From Gonapodya prolifera JEL478 (Eukaryota > Monoblepharomycota > Monoblepharidomycetes > Monoblepharidales > Gonapodyaceae): a DNA stretch of 64,000 nucleotides. Where the stretch lies: positions 3,012-67,011 of the forward strand of contig KQ965733.1 of NCBI GenBank assembly GCA_001574975.1, written 5' to 3'. The position numbers and the translations under genes are program-made. Positions 36,401 to 46,328 of the stretch are shown one piece after another (position 1 is the first letter of the stretch; each line of letters opens with the position of its first letter). The notes beneath the pieces are model-generated. The model worked only from the letters and a program-made list of their open reading frames with translations, searched no databases and was not told where the DNA came from.

Positions 36401-39400
36401 CCTCCCCAGCGACACGGGCACTGCAGGCATGCTCCGCCGCTTGGTTTTGACACCCTGCGCGACGGATCCGACCACGCGGGCGAACAGGGATGCTTCGGAC
36501 CGGCGCGGGTCCACGGGCGGCCGGGGTCTGCTCGTGGTAGCGCTCGTGGGTGTGGCCACGTTGGGGTCCTTGGACAGCTCTTCAGGGCCCGGGAGCGGGA
36601 GGAAAAGCGGTGTCGGGAGCGCAACGGGGGTGGGGAGGAGTCCCTGCGTCCCTTGATCCGCCTCCACAAGCGCCGCCATGAACCCACCCACCCCGACACC
36701 TCCATCGGGAGACTGCGGAATGGCGGCCAAACTCCCTCCCGCCGACGCATGCCGCGCATGGCCTTGCCCTTGTCCCTGCGCCCCTGGAACCCCGGGCTTA
36801 TCCCCCACAGCGGCAGATGCGGATCCGGACCAAGACACGCTGTTAAGCGAGCGGCGGGTGTGGCGTGGAGCAGCAGGGCCGAGAGAGGCGGCGGGGTCGA
36901 GCGACAGGAGAGACTCGCCCGGCACGCCCACGCCGGCCGTGGACCCAGCAAGACGGGCGCGAGAGCCGAAAGCGCCAAGCGAGCGGATAGAACCCGGCTG
37001 GGCGCCGACGATGTGTAGGCCTGGTGGGTACTTGCGAGGTTTTTTGGGTGGCGTCGAAGGAGTGGGGGTCGCTGTTGTTGCGGATGCGCCCGTGGTGGTG
37101 GTGGGAGGCCCACCGCCCGAACTCGACGCCGCTGACTCACCCTCCAATACACCAGCTGCGACCTCCTGGGACGGGACCGGTCCTGCTCCTGGTACTCCGG
37201 ACACCGGCTGTGAAGGATCCGACGGAGCTACGCTAGGCCCCGAAAGTGCCGGTGGCAGGGTCGCGGCGCGTGAACGTGTTGGTAGAGTGGCGGCACGTGA
37301 GCGCGTCAGTGGAGTGGCGGCGCGTGACCATGATGTCGGAGTTGGCGTCTCGGGGTGAGACTGCGTGGTTGGGAGCGGGGGTAGGGAGGGTGGTGGTGTC
37401 TCTCCCTGCGTGGTCGTTTCCTTCACATTCCCGGTATTCTTCGGCTCGGCGTCCATGTTGGGAACGGCGGCGGGGACAGTTTGTGTCGCGGTGTGGTTTG
37501 ATAGGGAAGGAGAAAGAGGGGCGGTAGGTGGTTGCAAAAGCGTAGGCGTGGAAGTCGGGGTCGTCGTGCGCGGCGACGTGTGCGCCGCCGTGGCCGTGAT
37601 CGCACTCCCCGCGCCCAGATGCGTTCCAAGCGCGGGGCTCGACCCTCCCTTTACTCCCGCCCCTGAAGATACCGGCGACGATGGGCGAGCAGTGTGCGCG
37701 GGCGGGGGTGGGGATTTAAGCAGCGCGGGCTGCACCCCGACTGCGATAGCGGGGTGCGACGCGCGGGCGCCTGGCGACGTGGGTCGCGCGGTGTGTGTGG
37801 GTGAGTTCGTGTTCGGGTGCGTGGAGAGGCCGAGTGTAGTGGTGGTGGGAGTTGTGGCGGTGGAGAGCCCGAGTGTGGGGTGGGATAAGGTTTGACGCGG
37901 GGATGTAGGTTGTGTTGCTGTTGTGCCTGGTCCTCCTGTTCCACCGCCTCCTCCTCCTCCCACACCTCCGACACTACCCCCACCGCCCCGCCCGCCTTGT
38001 CCACCGTGCCCCAACGCCGGGTGCGAGACCAGTGGCGAGTGGCGTTGAGGTGGGAACGCGGGTGTGGGGAGCAGGGCGGGGGATGATGGTGGACGGCGGG
38101 GTGGGGATTGGTGGGTGGGTGCGGGTTGGGAGGTGGGGGTTGGACTGTGTGGGAGGGATACACGTCATACGAGCGGGCGAGGGTCGTGGTGGAGTGGAGA
38201 GTGATAGGAATGGAGGGGATAGTAGGGAAGGAAAAGACAGGCGTCAGTAAAAAGCCACCCAAGCGTACTACCACATAGCACATTCGCGAACGACAGGAGG
38301 GTGGGGTGAGGGTGGGGTGAGGATGGGGATGTCCACGAAGATAAACGTGCCTGCCGGCGTCTCAACAAATATCCATGGCTCGGCGTGTCACCCATTCGCA
38401 CGCTGACCCGCTATCTCGCCGTACAGACCACCTTGACTCACGCCGACCCGCCATCTTGACGTACAGACCCCCCGCCCCATCCCCGCCGCAGACCCGATAT
38501 CTCGTACCTCTCTGTACAAACACGAACCCACCCCATCCCACGCCCGACTCCCGCGGACTCACCTAAACATTGCGAGTGACGGCTGGTGCGGCAAAACAGG
38601 CGGAGCAACTGGATGCGATGATATTGGCGCGCGAGTGACATGCGAGGAGGAGGTGTAAGCGGGCGCGGAGGAGTGCAGGAAGCGGAGAAAGGCGTCTGTG
38701 TTGTGGTGCGGGGGTGCGGGCGAAGGTGATGGCGAGGGAGTGCGGAGGGGAGAAGAGTCGTGGGGAGGGAGAGACGCGAGTGCGCTTTTGGCTGATGGCG
38801 GGGAGGAGGATGTGGTGTGGTGAGGCGAGTGCTGCTGGGAGGAGTGCGAGGGATGCTGCGAGTGGGGCCGCGAGTCTGCACCGCCCTCCTGAATACCGGG
38901 CAGATGGTGCGTCTGTGCGTGCGAGTGGGAAGAGTGGGCCGAGTGTGCGTGTGTGAATGCATGTGGGAAGGCGAGTGAGTTGACTGGCAGCCCGCGCAGC
39001 TGGGAGTCTGAGTGGGCGGGGGACAGCGAGCGCGGTGCGTACCGAAAGGGATGCGCAGATGCGAATACGGGGTGGGAGGTGTGCACGTGGTGCGGCGACT
39101 GGGCCTGTGCGTGTGGGTGTGCGTGGGGCGCGGAAGAGTGCAGAGAGGACAGCGAGTGCGGCGTGTGCGGGTGTCCCCGCGCCTGTCCCGCCACGGCGTG
39201 CGGTGCGCTGCCGTGTGCGGTGTGCGTCTGAGGCAGCGATCCGTGCAGCGCGTGTGGGGTGACGACTCCCGGTGGTGTTCGTGCGACGCGCTCTCGCTCC
39301 TCCAGGCCTCCACCCACGCTTCCGCCACCCGCACTCCCTACGGAGCTCCCACCCGTCCCACTACGCGCCCGCCCTCCGCCTCCCCCCGCGACTCCACCGA

Positions 39401-39530
39401 CTGCCGCTACCCCTCCGCCTGTTCCCCCGCGCGCGTCCATCGTCGCGTCGTCCGGGTGTCCGTTCGCTCGCTGTATCCGCTCCGTTCGTTCGCCGCGCTC
39501 TCCGCTGTCTGCTCTCCACGCGCTCTGCAA
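33494..39530 (-). CDS. STK11/LKB1-like serine/threonine kinase with a very long low-complexity N-terminus
   Basis: The kinase domain lies at about 35120-33960: GDKIGKGSFGKVKEG, VAVKIINKKRLRKVAYGVEN, IMLMRDLRHRNVIRLIDVF, LVFEYCPCSLQSMLDHITG, HNYFVQLMEGVEYLHSR, HRDIKPGNLLI, ITDFGI, GTHQFLSPEV and DIWACGVTLYNMVSGKYPFE. These match LKB1 rather than AMPK or CAMKK; the CPCSLQSMLD and ADLLRG segments are typical. VAIK Lys, HRD and DFG are all present. The C-terminal tail ends KKNDKRRKKPAR after a last intron. Before the kinase come two huge exons (39530 to about 38568, and about 38138 to 34973) separated by a 430-bp intron, encoding about 1,350 residues rich in Gly, Ser, Pro, Ala, Thr and His; human LKB1 has fewer than 50 residues there. 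The family activates AMPK with STRAD and MO25. The start at MQSAWRADSGER is the first ATG of the open frame; initiation inside the second exon is possible. Confidence 0.88.
37260..37340 (-). repeat. Three tandem 27-nt coding units (TRSRAATLP) in the LKB1 N-terminal region
   Basis: Copies start at 37260, 37287 and 37314. Each encodes a nine-residue unit of the form SRAAT-L-P-TR. The exact 27-nt period suggests recent slippage or unequal exchange inside the disordered region. Confidence 0.85.
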
Positions 39531-39700
39531 TCCAAAGTCTCTGTAATCGTGTCTGTGGACGGACCCCTTCTGTGGCCCGCTTCAATCCACCGCCTAGAAC
39601 CCTTTCTCCCTTCTCCCGGTAAGAAGGCTAGCGGAGCGAGTTGCGCGTTCTGGCATCTCCAACTGTGTTGGACCCTTGGAATGTCCCATATCTCCACTTA

Positions 39701-40213
39701 ATGGTTGACGAAAAACATTACAACATGTGTTTCCCTTCCAGGAATTGTGGTGGCATTGAAGAGATCATAGAGCAACGCTGGGATCTTTTACTTTGCGGGA
39801 CTGATACGGTGCATGTTCGTTTCATAGAGCAGGGGCAATTGGAGCATTCCTTGTGTGTGTGGAAGGAACACATTCCACAGCAAAACGTGTGGAAGTCCGT
39901 TCTTGTATCAATAATTTTATCGCCAGGAGGCGCTCTGCGGAGTCGATTCGTTTTTAACAACGTATTTACCGTAGCCGAGAGGCAGTTGGAGAGTAAATTC
40001 AGTGTGGACAACTTCCCAAGGTATTACGTCACCGATTTGATCGGCGTGCCAAAGACGCACATCTACTCATCCGAAAAACTACCAGATGGCAGTGCGTTTT
40101 TGGCAGAGCTGGTGCTCGACCTTATCGGGCCACCTCAGCTAGCGGTGAAGACAGCCGCCGCTCATCTCATCTCCCCATTCCAGCAAGCGATAGATGGTAT
40201 TTTGCACTACTAA
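39701..40213 (+). CDS. Hypothetical protein, family not recognised
   Basis: An open frame runs from an ATG at 39701 (MVDEKHYNMCFPSRNCGG) to a stop at 40213 (AIDGILHY). A good acceptor (TTTCCCTTCCAG, near 39741) suggests that coding begins with NCGGIEEIIEQRWDLLLCG in a second exon, with a first exon upstream near 39640-39690. The protein is globular in composition (VRFIEQGQLEHSLCVWKE, SIILSPGGALRSRFVFNN, FPRYYVTDLIGVPKTHI) without membrane segments. I cannot assign a family. It is divergent from LKB1 with a short spacer. Confidence 0.5.
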   Translation: MVDEKHYNMCFPSRNCGGIEEIIEQRWDLLLCGTDTVHVRFIEQGQLEHSLCVWKEHIPQQNVWKSVLVSIILSPGGALRSRFVFNNVFTVAERQLESKFSVDNFPRYYVTDLIGVPKTHIYSSEKLPDGSAFLAELVLDLIGPPQLAVKTAAAHLISPFQQAIDGILHY

Positions 40214-40384
40214 TTTTCTACACGTGAATTCGACGTAAATGATAGTTGCGCACGTTTAAGAAGTGTGATGGGAGTCCGCGGCAAATGAAGGCCACGTCAA
40301 CGTTCCAGACAGATAAAAGGACCGAAAAAACAAACTCGCATTGCCTCAACATCTTCCGCTACTTTCCCCACCACCTTTGTCGCC

Positions 40385-41152
40385 ATGCAAGCTGCAGCAA
40401 CACCCCTCCCATCAGCACTTCAAGCTGCAGGCTCCATCGGCAATCGAATCATGTCCGATCACAAGGCGATATTCGATCTCTACGACCGCTACCAGGCTGC
40501 CACAGACCCCAACCTCAGGGAGAAAATTGAAAACACCATAATACGTGAAATAGCAGTCCACTCGACTGTCGAAGAGGTGTGTGCGCTCGAGTAGGCTCGA
40601 GTGTTCGCAGTGGACTCAATGTGATGTCATCCATCAAGATTGTGGTTTACCCCGTCATTGAGAAAAACTTCGAGAACGGCAAAGCGCATGCCGACAAGCT
40701 GCGTGCGGAGCATCTTCAGGTCAAGAAGGACTTCCAGAACTTCGACACGAACAGGGAACCGACCCTTCTGTCCAAGATCATCAGGGAGCTGCGTCGCCAT
40801 GTTGACTTCGAAGATCAGCAAGAGATCCCCCAGCTCAAAGCCAAGCTCACCACTGCGGAGGATCAATCCCTTGTGACGCAATGGGACAAGACGAGACCAA
40901 CAGTTCCCACCCGCCCAGTACGTCAGCTCTGATTTTGAGTGGACTGCACGTTTAGTTAGCTGTACCATTCCAGCACCCGTTGGCACCGGACCATGGGGGC
41001 ATAACTGAGGCTGCAGGTATGTGTATCTGAGAACACCAAATTTTCCACAACGGAACTGCATGTATTTTGCTACAGCCGGCATGCTTGCAAAGCCACTCGA
41101 CGCCATCAAGAACGCGACGAGGGAGTTTGTGGAGGTTGTGAGGGAGGAGTGA
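40385..41152 (+). CDS. Hemerythrin (HHE) domain protein
   Basis: Exons encode MQAAATPLPSALQAAGSIG, MSDHKAIFDLYDRYQAATD, IIREIAVHSTVEE, then after an intron (about 40577-40640) IVVYPVIEKNFENGKAHADK with LRAEHLQVKKDF, IIRELRRHVDFEDQQEIPQL and a C-terminal HPLAPDHGGITEAAGML ending EFVEVVREE. The spaced His and Glu residues (DHKAI, AVHSTVEEIVVYPVIE, HADKLRAEH, RHVDFEDQQE) match the HHE cation-binding four-helix bundle that holds a di-iron site. Fungal members of this kind are small soluble proteins of unclear function, possibly in oxygen, NO or iron handling. Two further introns (near 40916-40973 and 41016-41075) split the C-terminus. The start at 40385 gives a short, plausible leader. All expected ligand regions are present. 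Confidence 0.85.
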
Positions 41153-41814
41153 AGGACGGATTTGTCGTTCATAAGATGGCAATCTTGTTTTCTTTCATGG
41201 GAGCATTTCAATACATAAACTCGACAAATGACCGATGTCCCTGTTCATAACTCTGCCTTTCCCTCATATCCGTCTTTTCAGACAATTCCTGTGAGCGGAG
41301 AGACGAACTGCCATCTACTTACCATCGACAAAAGAGGAATTGCTCTGGACCGAATTGCGCTTCCATAACCTTTTCCATCCAATCGAAGTAAGTTCCTCCA
41401 TTAATTTTAACGATGCATGTCAATAGAAATAGTTCGCGAAAGACTTTTTTATGGGCTAAAACGGGCCGAAAGGTGAGCTTCCGTGGGAGATGACATCAAA
41501 AAGTCGCCGCTGCCGAAATGATGCCGACTGCGAGTTCACTGCGGCGTTCTACGTGGGAGACTATCTCCCAATGAATTAAAATCCACCGTGTCTTCTATTG
41601 CCTCGCTGGTTCTGCTCAGTGCTGGGAGACTTGCCGTTGCGTGCTTCTCGGAGAACAGGCATTCGTCACAAATTCATCATCTTTCTCAAAAAAGGGAAGG
41701 CACTTGGTTGCGTTTTCAGATTATATAGACTGAGATGTCCTGTGTTTGGGAAAATGGCAATGTCACATTCGGTGATTTACTGTCTCATCTCTTCACCAGC
41801 CACAACGTCTGCAA
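41153..41814. other. Intergenic stretch containing repeat copy A
   Basis: No gene is supported here. The right half (about 41568-41716) is the first copy of a diverged direct repeat whose partner lies at about 44008-44159. Confidence 0.6.
41568..41716 (+). repeat. Diverged direct repeat, copy A
   Basis: It matches 44008-44159 in the same orientation over about 140 bp, with shared words such as TTGCCTCG/CTGCCTCG, CACAAATTCATCA and TTGCGTTTT in the same order. It lies just upstream of the aldose epimerase gene. Confidence 0.8.
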
Positions 41815-43398
41815 ATGCACCTCAAGGCAGCAGTCGCTGCCGCACTGCTAGCCACGCTGCTTGCCGGCGTATATGGAAATAACGGTCCGGACGAGAACGG
41901 ACTCTACTGGATCAGGTCGGATAAAATTCAGGTACGATGACAGGGACAGGCACTTCAGTGTGGAATCTGCCGGCTCTGNNNNNNNNNNNNNNNNNNTACA
42001 ATGGAATCGTCCATCGATGGCATCCGTTCTTGTCATCCATCGATAGCATCTTTCCCCTAAAGCATCAGAGAGGGGCATACAATGGAATCGTCTATCGATG
42101 GCATCTTTCCTTCAAAGCATCAGAGAGTGGCATACATAGGAATCGTCTATCGATGGCATCTTTCCTTCAAAGCATCAGAGAGTGGCATACATAGGAATCG
42201 TCCATCGATGGCATCTCCCCTTCAAAGTGCGACTCTTACACACGCGTTCTTTCCCCTAGCTGGCCTTTATTCCCTATGGCGCTGCCCTGACCCACTTCTA
42301 CATCAANGACAAGTGGGGTATCCAGAGAGACATCGTAGCGGGATTCGACAACGCCTCCTACTACGAGATTGACCGCCAGCATAACTATTTTGGGGGAGTC
42401 CCTGGTCGNTACCTCAACCGGATCAAGAACTCCACGTTCACAATCGATGGTCAAACCTACCATGTTTCGCCCAACGACCACCCCACGCCTGAGGCCCCGA
42501 ATGGCGCCGACACTCTCCACGGTGGCAAGCGCGGATGGGACTGGCGTAACTTCACCGTCGTGTCTCACAACACTACCGCCATCACGTTTTCTCTGGTTGA
42601 TCCCGAGGGCACTGAAGGCTTCCCTGGCGAGGTCGTCTCCTTTGTCACCTACAGTGTCAATGACTACACTTGGGACTTCAAGATGCTGGCTGTGGCGACC
42701 ACGAAGAAGACTCCGATCATGCTCTCGTCTCACGTATATTGGAACCTCGACGGGTTTAGTAACAATCGCACGAATACGGCCCTCAACCACACCTTCCANA
42801 TCCCCTATTCTGGCCAGAGGGTTGCCGTTGACCCAATTCTCATTCCCACTGGTGATATTCTGGCAAACCGTCCAGNGTCCCCGAATGACTTTTGGACGAA
42901 GCCAAAGGATATCGGTGGGAGTTTCAATGATCCTGAGCTCCAGAACAACTGTGGTTTCAACTGCACTGGCTACGGTAAGTGACGGCGGATGATGAAGGAG
43001 ATGACTTACGAACTAACTTCTCAACATCGAACGCAGACAACTGCTGGCTCATCACCCGCGAAGGTCCATACGACTGGAAATCTGACGGTTACGTCGCTCG
43101 TCTTTCTTCGCCTTGGTCTGGTATCCAGGTCGACGTCTTCTCGGACCAAGAAGCCATCCAGATGTACTCGTGCAACTTCCAGAACGGCTCCGTTGCGCTC
43201 AAGAAGACCCAGGGTCTCTTCGACAACCCGCAGTTCCCGCGCACTATCCCCAAGTATGGATGCGTCGTTTTGGAGGTCCAGGACTGGATCGACGGGATCA
43301 ACCACCCAGAGTGGGGGCGCACGGACAAGCAAATTTTTGGACCTGGTAGCGACCCATATGTTTTGCAAGGAAGTTACCGCTTCAGTGTCAACTATTAG
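41815..43398 (+). CDS. Secreted aldose 1-epimerase (galactose mutarotase family)
   Basis: Exon 1 (41815-41931) encodes a signal peptide (MHLKAAVAAALLATLLAGVYG) and the start of the mature protein. After a repeat-filled intron, exon 2 (from 42260) reads LAFIPYGAALTHFYI, WGIQRDIVAGFDN, NYFGGVPG, ADTLHGGKRGWDWRNF, VVSFVTYSVNDYTWDF, MLSSHVYWNLDGF and YSGQRVAVDPILIPTGDI. A second intron (about 42976-43036) joins CTGY to DNCWLI, followed by IQVDVFSDQEAIQMYSCNF and VVLEVQDWIDGINHPEW before the stop. The conserved His of HVYWNL and the Glu of VVLEVQ fit the family's acid/base pair, which interconverts alpha and beta sugar anomers. The signal peptide points to an extracellular or cell-wall role. Four ambiguous bases (42307, 42409, 42800, 42877) leave single residues undefined. 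The gene's 3' end has been copied into a minisatellite. Confidence 0.88.
41979..41996. other. Assembly gap (18 N) inside the epimerase intron
   Basis: This short run of N sits directly before the intronic minisatellite, so the repeat array may be longer than shown. Confidence 0.95.
42001..42225 (+). repeat. 55-bp minisatellite in the first intron of the epimerase gene
   Basis: Units starting with GAATCGTCTATCGATGG begin at 42085, 42140 and 42195 (55-bp period), with an older unit at 42004 that contains an internal 26-bp partial duplication. Each unit carries the core ATCGATGGCATC. The same core recurs at about 43993-44004, next to repeat copy B. Confidence 0.9.
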
Positions 43399-43495
43399 AT
43401 TTTGGATCTGGGTAGCTGATGCATTGCACCGCTTCAGTGTCAACTATTATATTTTGGACCTGGGTAGCTGATGTATTGCACCGCTTCAGTGTCAA
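43334..43495 (+). repeat. 52-bp tandem units copied from the epimerase 3' coding end
   Basis: The phrase TTCAGTGTCAACTA occurs at 43381, 43433 and 43485, a 52-bp period. The first copy is the true coding end and stop codon. The next two resemble coding sequence from FGPGSDPYVLQGSYRFSVNY onward but are non-coding, so the array grew out of the gene's last exon. Confidence 0.88.
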
Positions 43496-43519
43496 CTACT
43501 TCAAATACAATCCGATAAT

Positions 43520-43995
43520 TCAGAAACATGCCTCCGAAATCAAATCGTTGACCCATTCTTCGAATCCAACGTCACCGGTCAAAACAACGTCATAAATGTC
43601 ACGATAGTATGGAAGAAGTTTATCCACATCGTGGTTGAGATACCCAATACGCAGCACGCAATAAGAATCCCTCTCTTGAACCATCTCAACGTCACCAAGT
43701 GAGTCACCCAGCAAGATGACATTGGGGCGGGTATTCGTGTGTTCGGGAAGTGTCGCTTCGGATTTGTTGAACACGTCTTCAAGTATTCCTATTCGTAAAT
43801 AGACAATTTTGAGCGGGAAAGGATTGGTTAGACTCACGAATTAAAGGTGGCTTGAAACCCAAATTGCGTGCGGATTGAGAAGTATCGGTCCCAATGTCCA
43901 TCCATTTCGAAATGATGTGAATGTTCGGTGTTTGCAGATGGTACTGTTTTAGCACTTCATCATTATTCCCACGCGTGACATTCGTTTCACACATC
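43520..43995 (-). pseudogene. C-terminal fragment of a cytosolic pyrimidine 5'-nucleotidase (UMPH-1/NT5C3 family)
   Basis: Two minus-strand exons read VLKQYHLQTPNIHIISKW (about 43960-43900) and, after a short intron (about 43840-43795), ILEDVFNKSEATLPEHTN, NVILLGDSLGDVEMVQ, VLRIGYLNHDVDKLLPYY and DVVLTGDVGFEEWVNDLI before a stop at 43520. This is the C-terminal half of the HAD-type enzyme that removes phosphate from pyrimidine nucleoside monophosphates, including the GDSLGD motif IV. The N-terminal half with the nucleophile DxDxT motif is absent: homology ends at about 43990, where the ATCGATGGCATC core and repeat copy B begin. The gene is most simply explained as cut by a rearrangement or repeat insertion. 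The exon and splice signals that remain look undamaged, so the truncation may be recent. Confidence 0.75.
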
Positions 43996-44007
43996 GATGG
44001 CATCCTA

Positions 44008-44159
44008 AGCCTTGAGTGAAAAATCACCGCGTCTCTACTGCCTCGATCGCTGGTCCTGCTCTGTGCTGAGTGGGTGACTGCAGTTGGGTGCTTCTCAGGC
44101 AACAGACATTCGACACAAATTCATCACCTTCCACAAAAGAGGGCACATGATTGCGTTTT
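44008..44159 (+). repeat. Diverged direct repeat, copy B
   Basis: Partner of 41568-41716, about 2.4 kb away in the same orientation. It lies at the truncated end of the nucleotidase fragment and just upstream of the first small membrane-protein gene. Confidence 0.8.
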
Positions 44160-44221
44160 AAATGTTCTTTTTGGTTTGGCCAAATTTAAGTACAGTAAAG
44201 GCATTGACCAAAAACAACCAC

Positions 44222-44702
44222 ATGTCCATACTCTCACTCCCGCCAGACTCCACTCCCACCCCCACCCCCTCTCCCACGGTAGACCCCATCAAGCTGCTCC
44301 TCACTATGGATCGAATCCTAGTCCAGCGCGCAACTGACGCGGCACTGATCGCGGATGAACGTGAAACCAATGGCTTCTACAGGGTGAGCGGAGCACCTCG
44401 CCAGCTGAGCCGAGTCACGCCACCCTACTTTTTTTTTTTTCCCGGCTCGCGCGCAGGGAATCATCACCTCCCTTGTCGCGACAGTACTTGCAATCGCCAC
44501 GGTCTGGCTGATGGGGTGGCTCGTCAATCTTCCTCCCGCCCGACCTCCCGCTCCCGCTCCCGTCGTCCCTCCCGGCGCCGACGCCAACGCTCTACTCCCA
44601 GGTTCGCGCACCGCGCGGGCGTGGCGGCGCGTGGAACGCAGTCTGGCGGATCTTGTGCATGCGATGGAGGCCGATGGGATCATCCCGAGCGTTCCGAATT
44701 AA
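44222..44702 (+). CDS. Small single-pass membrane protein 1, family unknown
   Basis: Exon 1 (44222 to about 44381) encodes a Pro/Thr-rich start (MSILSLPPDSTPTPTPSP) and KLLLTMDRILVQRATDAALI. A GT-AG intron with a T-run (about 44382-44457) follows. Exon 2 starts with the membrane helix GIITSLVATVLAIATVWLMG and ends with a Pro-rich, then charged tail (RRVERSLADLVHAMEADGI). The total is about 134 residues. The layout (short N-terminus, single helix at the exon 2 start, charged tail) is shared with the next two genes. No known family was recognised. Confidence 0.6.
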
Positions 44703-45243
44703 CCAGTGTGGGTGGTGGATAGCGGGTGGAAAACGTGTGTCAAGGAGAGGTGCGTGATGGGGTCCTGTGGGTGAGTTTTTGAGTGTACTGTGTTGGCGAC
44801 GTCATCAGGAGTTTCAATCTCCACGTCCTGTTCATCACCGCACAGGCGTCCACAACCATCGCAAATTGCTTTGCTGGAGAGTGTTTGTGGGGTACATTGG
44901 GCGCTGGGGATGGTGGTGCGGGCAGGTCCGCCGAGTTCCCTGGGGATGTTGTTACTGCATGTTCGTACAAGGGGTACATTCGACTTTCAACGACTGAATG
45001 TAGCTGTTGCCTCTACGTGGCATTGTACAATTGACCAAATTCACACGGAAATGCACTCGTGAAAGGGAATTTTAAGTTCTCCTGCGCGTATCGCCCCAAT
45101 ACTTAAGCGGCAATGTTGAGAAACGAATAAGATACATATGATATGCTGTTCCCATTGATAGGTCCACCATTCTCGTTTTCTGTGGACTGTGGTCCTCTCG
45201 TCGAACCTTACTCAAACCGAGCTACCTCCATCTCACCTTGCAC

Positions 45244-45672
45244 ATGTCGTGCCCCTCTCTTGTTCCCACCCTGTTGCCAGACGCTCCCGCAGACCTCCTC
45301 CGTGAGCTCTGTGTCGCGGGCGATGCTAAACTCCTGCGTCGAGACCGCTTCACGCGTCACGGTGCTGCGGGAGACGCGCGCTTTCTACATTGTTCGTCCA
45401 GCATCGGAGTCACCTTGGCGAAGGCAGTCTGTGATCCGACACATCGCTCCGCCTCAATCGCCCAGGGCTTCTTAGTCGCAGCCGTCCTCTGCGCAACAGC
45501 CTTCGCTATCTACACTTACCTCCGCCCCCGCGCCGACGCTCGCGCAGCAGACCAAGTCCTGCACAAGGCACTTGACCGAAACTCGGAGGCCCACCGTGGG
45601 TTCAATGAGGAGCTACCTGGGATCATGGAGGTGCCCCAGGATGCAGGGTTGTTGCTTGGCGGTGCTCAGTAA
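45244..45672 (+). CDS. Small single-pass membrane protein 2, family unknown
   Basis: An open frame of 142 residues starts MSCPSLVPTLLPDAPADLLR, has one helix (GFLVAAVLCATAFAIYTYL) and a charged tail (ADQVLHKALDRNSEAHRGF). The helix is directly preceded by a good acceptor (TCAATCGCCCAG at about 45470), at the same relative place as the intron of gene 1, but the uninterrupted frame reads through, and the obvious donor would break the frame. Either the intron has been lost or it is retained in frame. The sequence is only loosely like its neighbours. Confidence 0.5.
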   Translation: MSCPSLVPTLLPDAPADLLRELCVAGDAKLLRRDRFTRHGAAGDARFLHCSSSIGVTLAKAVCDPTHRSASIAQGFLVAAVLCATAFAIYTYLRPRADARAADQVLHKALDRNSEAHRGFNEELPGIMEVPQDAGLLLGGAQ

Positions 45673-46328
45673 GGATGGCAACGGGTCGCGTGGTGGAAAG
45701 GCTGGCGGGAAGGTGAATGGTGTTGTTAATGGGATGGAAGTTATGGAGGTGCGACGTTTGTAACGCAGTTTGACGGGATGCAGGATGCAAGGTGTAAAAT
45801 GTGGACCGGGAAACGCAGCGACAAGAGGGATGTGTCGTCAGTTTGAATGGACAGAAGGATGCGCCTGGGGATGGAATGGATGATTTGGGTCGGATTGTAT
45901 TGAGTGGCGGGTTGCACAACACAACGCCGTACTTTCTGAAGCAAAATGCAATAAAATGAAATGACGTCGTTTGGAAAATGCAGTTGCGTCTCGGCTGGAG
46001 AGGAAGCATTTGGTATTTAGCGTTCGGTGACGTCAAGCACTGACCCACACGACATTGCAGCACGCCGCATCGACACCCTTGTTGTGACTCGTTACTAAAC
46101 TGTTTAATATTCCTCTCGATTCTGATTGGATTCATCTTCCGACGTGGGGCGACCAAAGGGCTCGAAATATGATCCCAACCGGAATTTGTTTAGTTCTTAT
46201 GAGCTGTTTTAATTTCGAGTTGCTACTCGGTTCCGGGTGCGCTGTTTAACCGAGAATATGATGAGATAAGTCAAGTGTTTTGGGTCGCTGCCCGAGGCCC
46301 CAGTGGCAGCTTCAACCCGCATTGGAAG

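Noticed and set aside
35415-36656. A 413-codon plus-strand open frame
   Set aside because: It is antisense to the LKB1 exon. GC-rich Ser/Pro/Ala/Gly coding sequence often leaves the opposite strand open, and the translation is low-complexity only.
42001-42225. CRISPR-like array
   Set aside because: The units are contiguous with no unique spacers, and the host is eukaryotic; it is a minisatellite.
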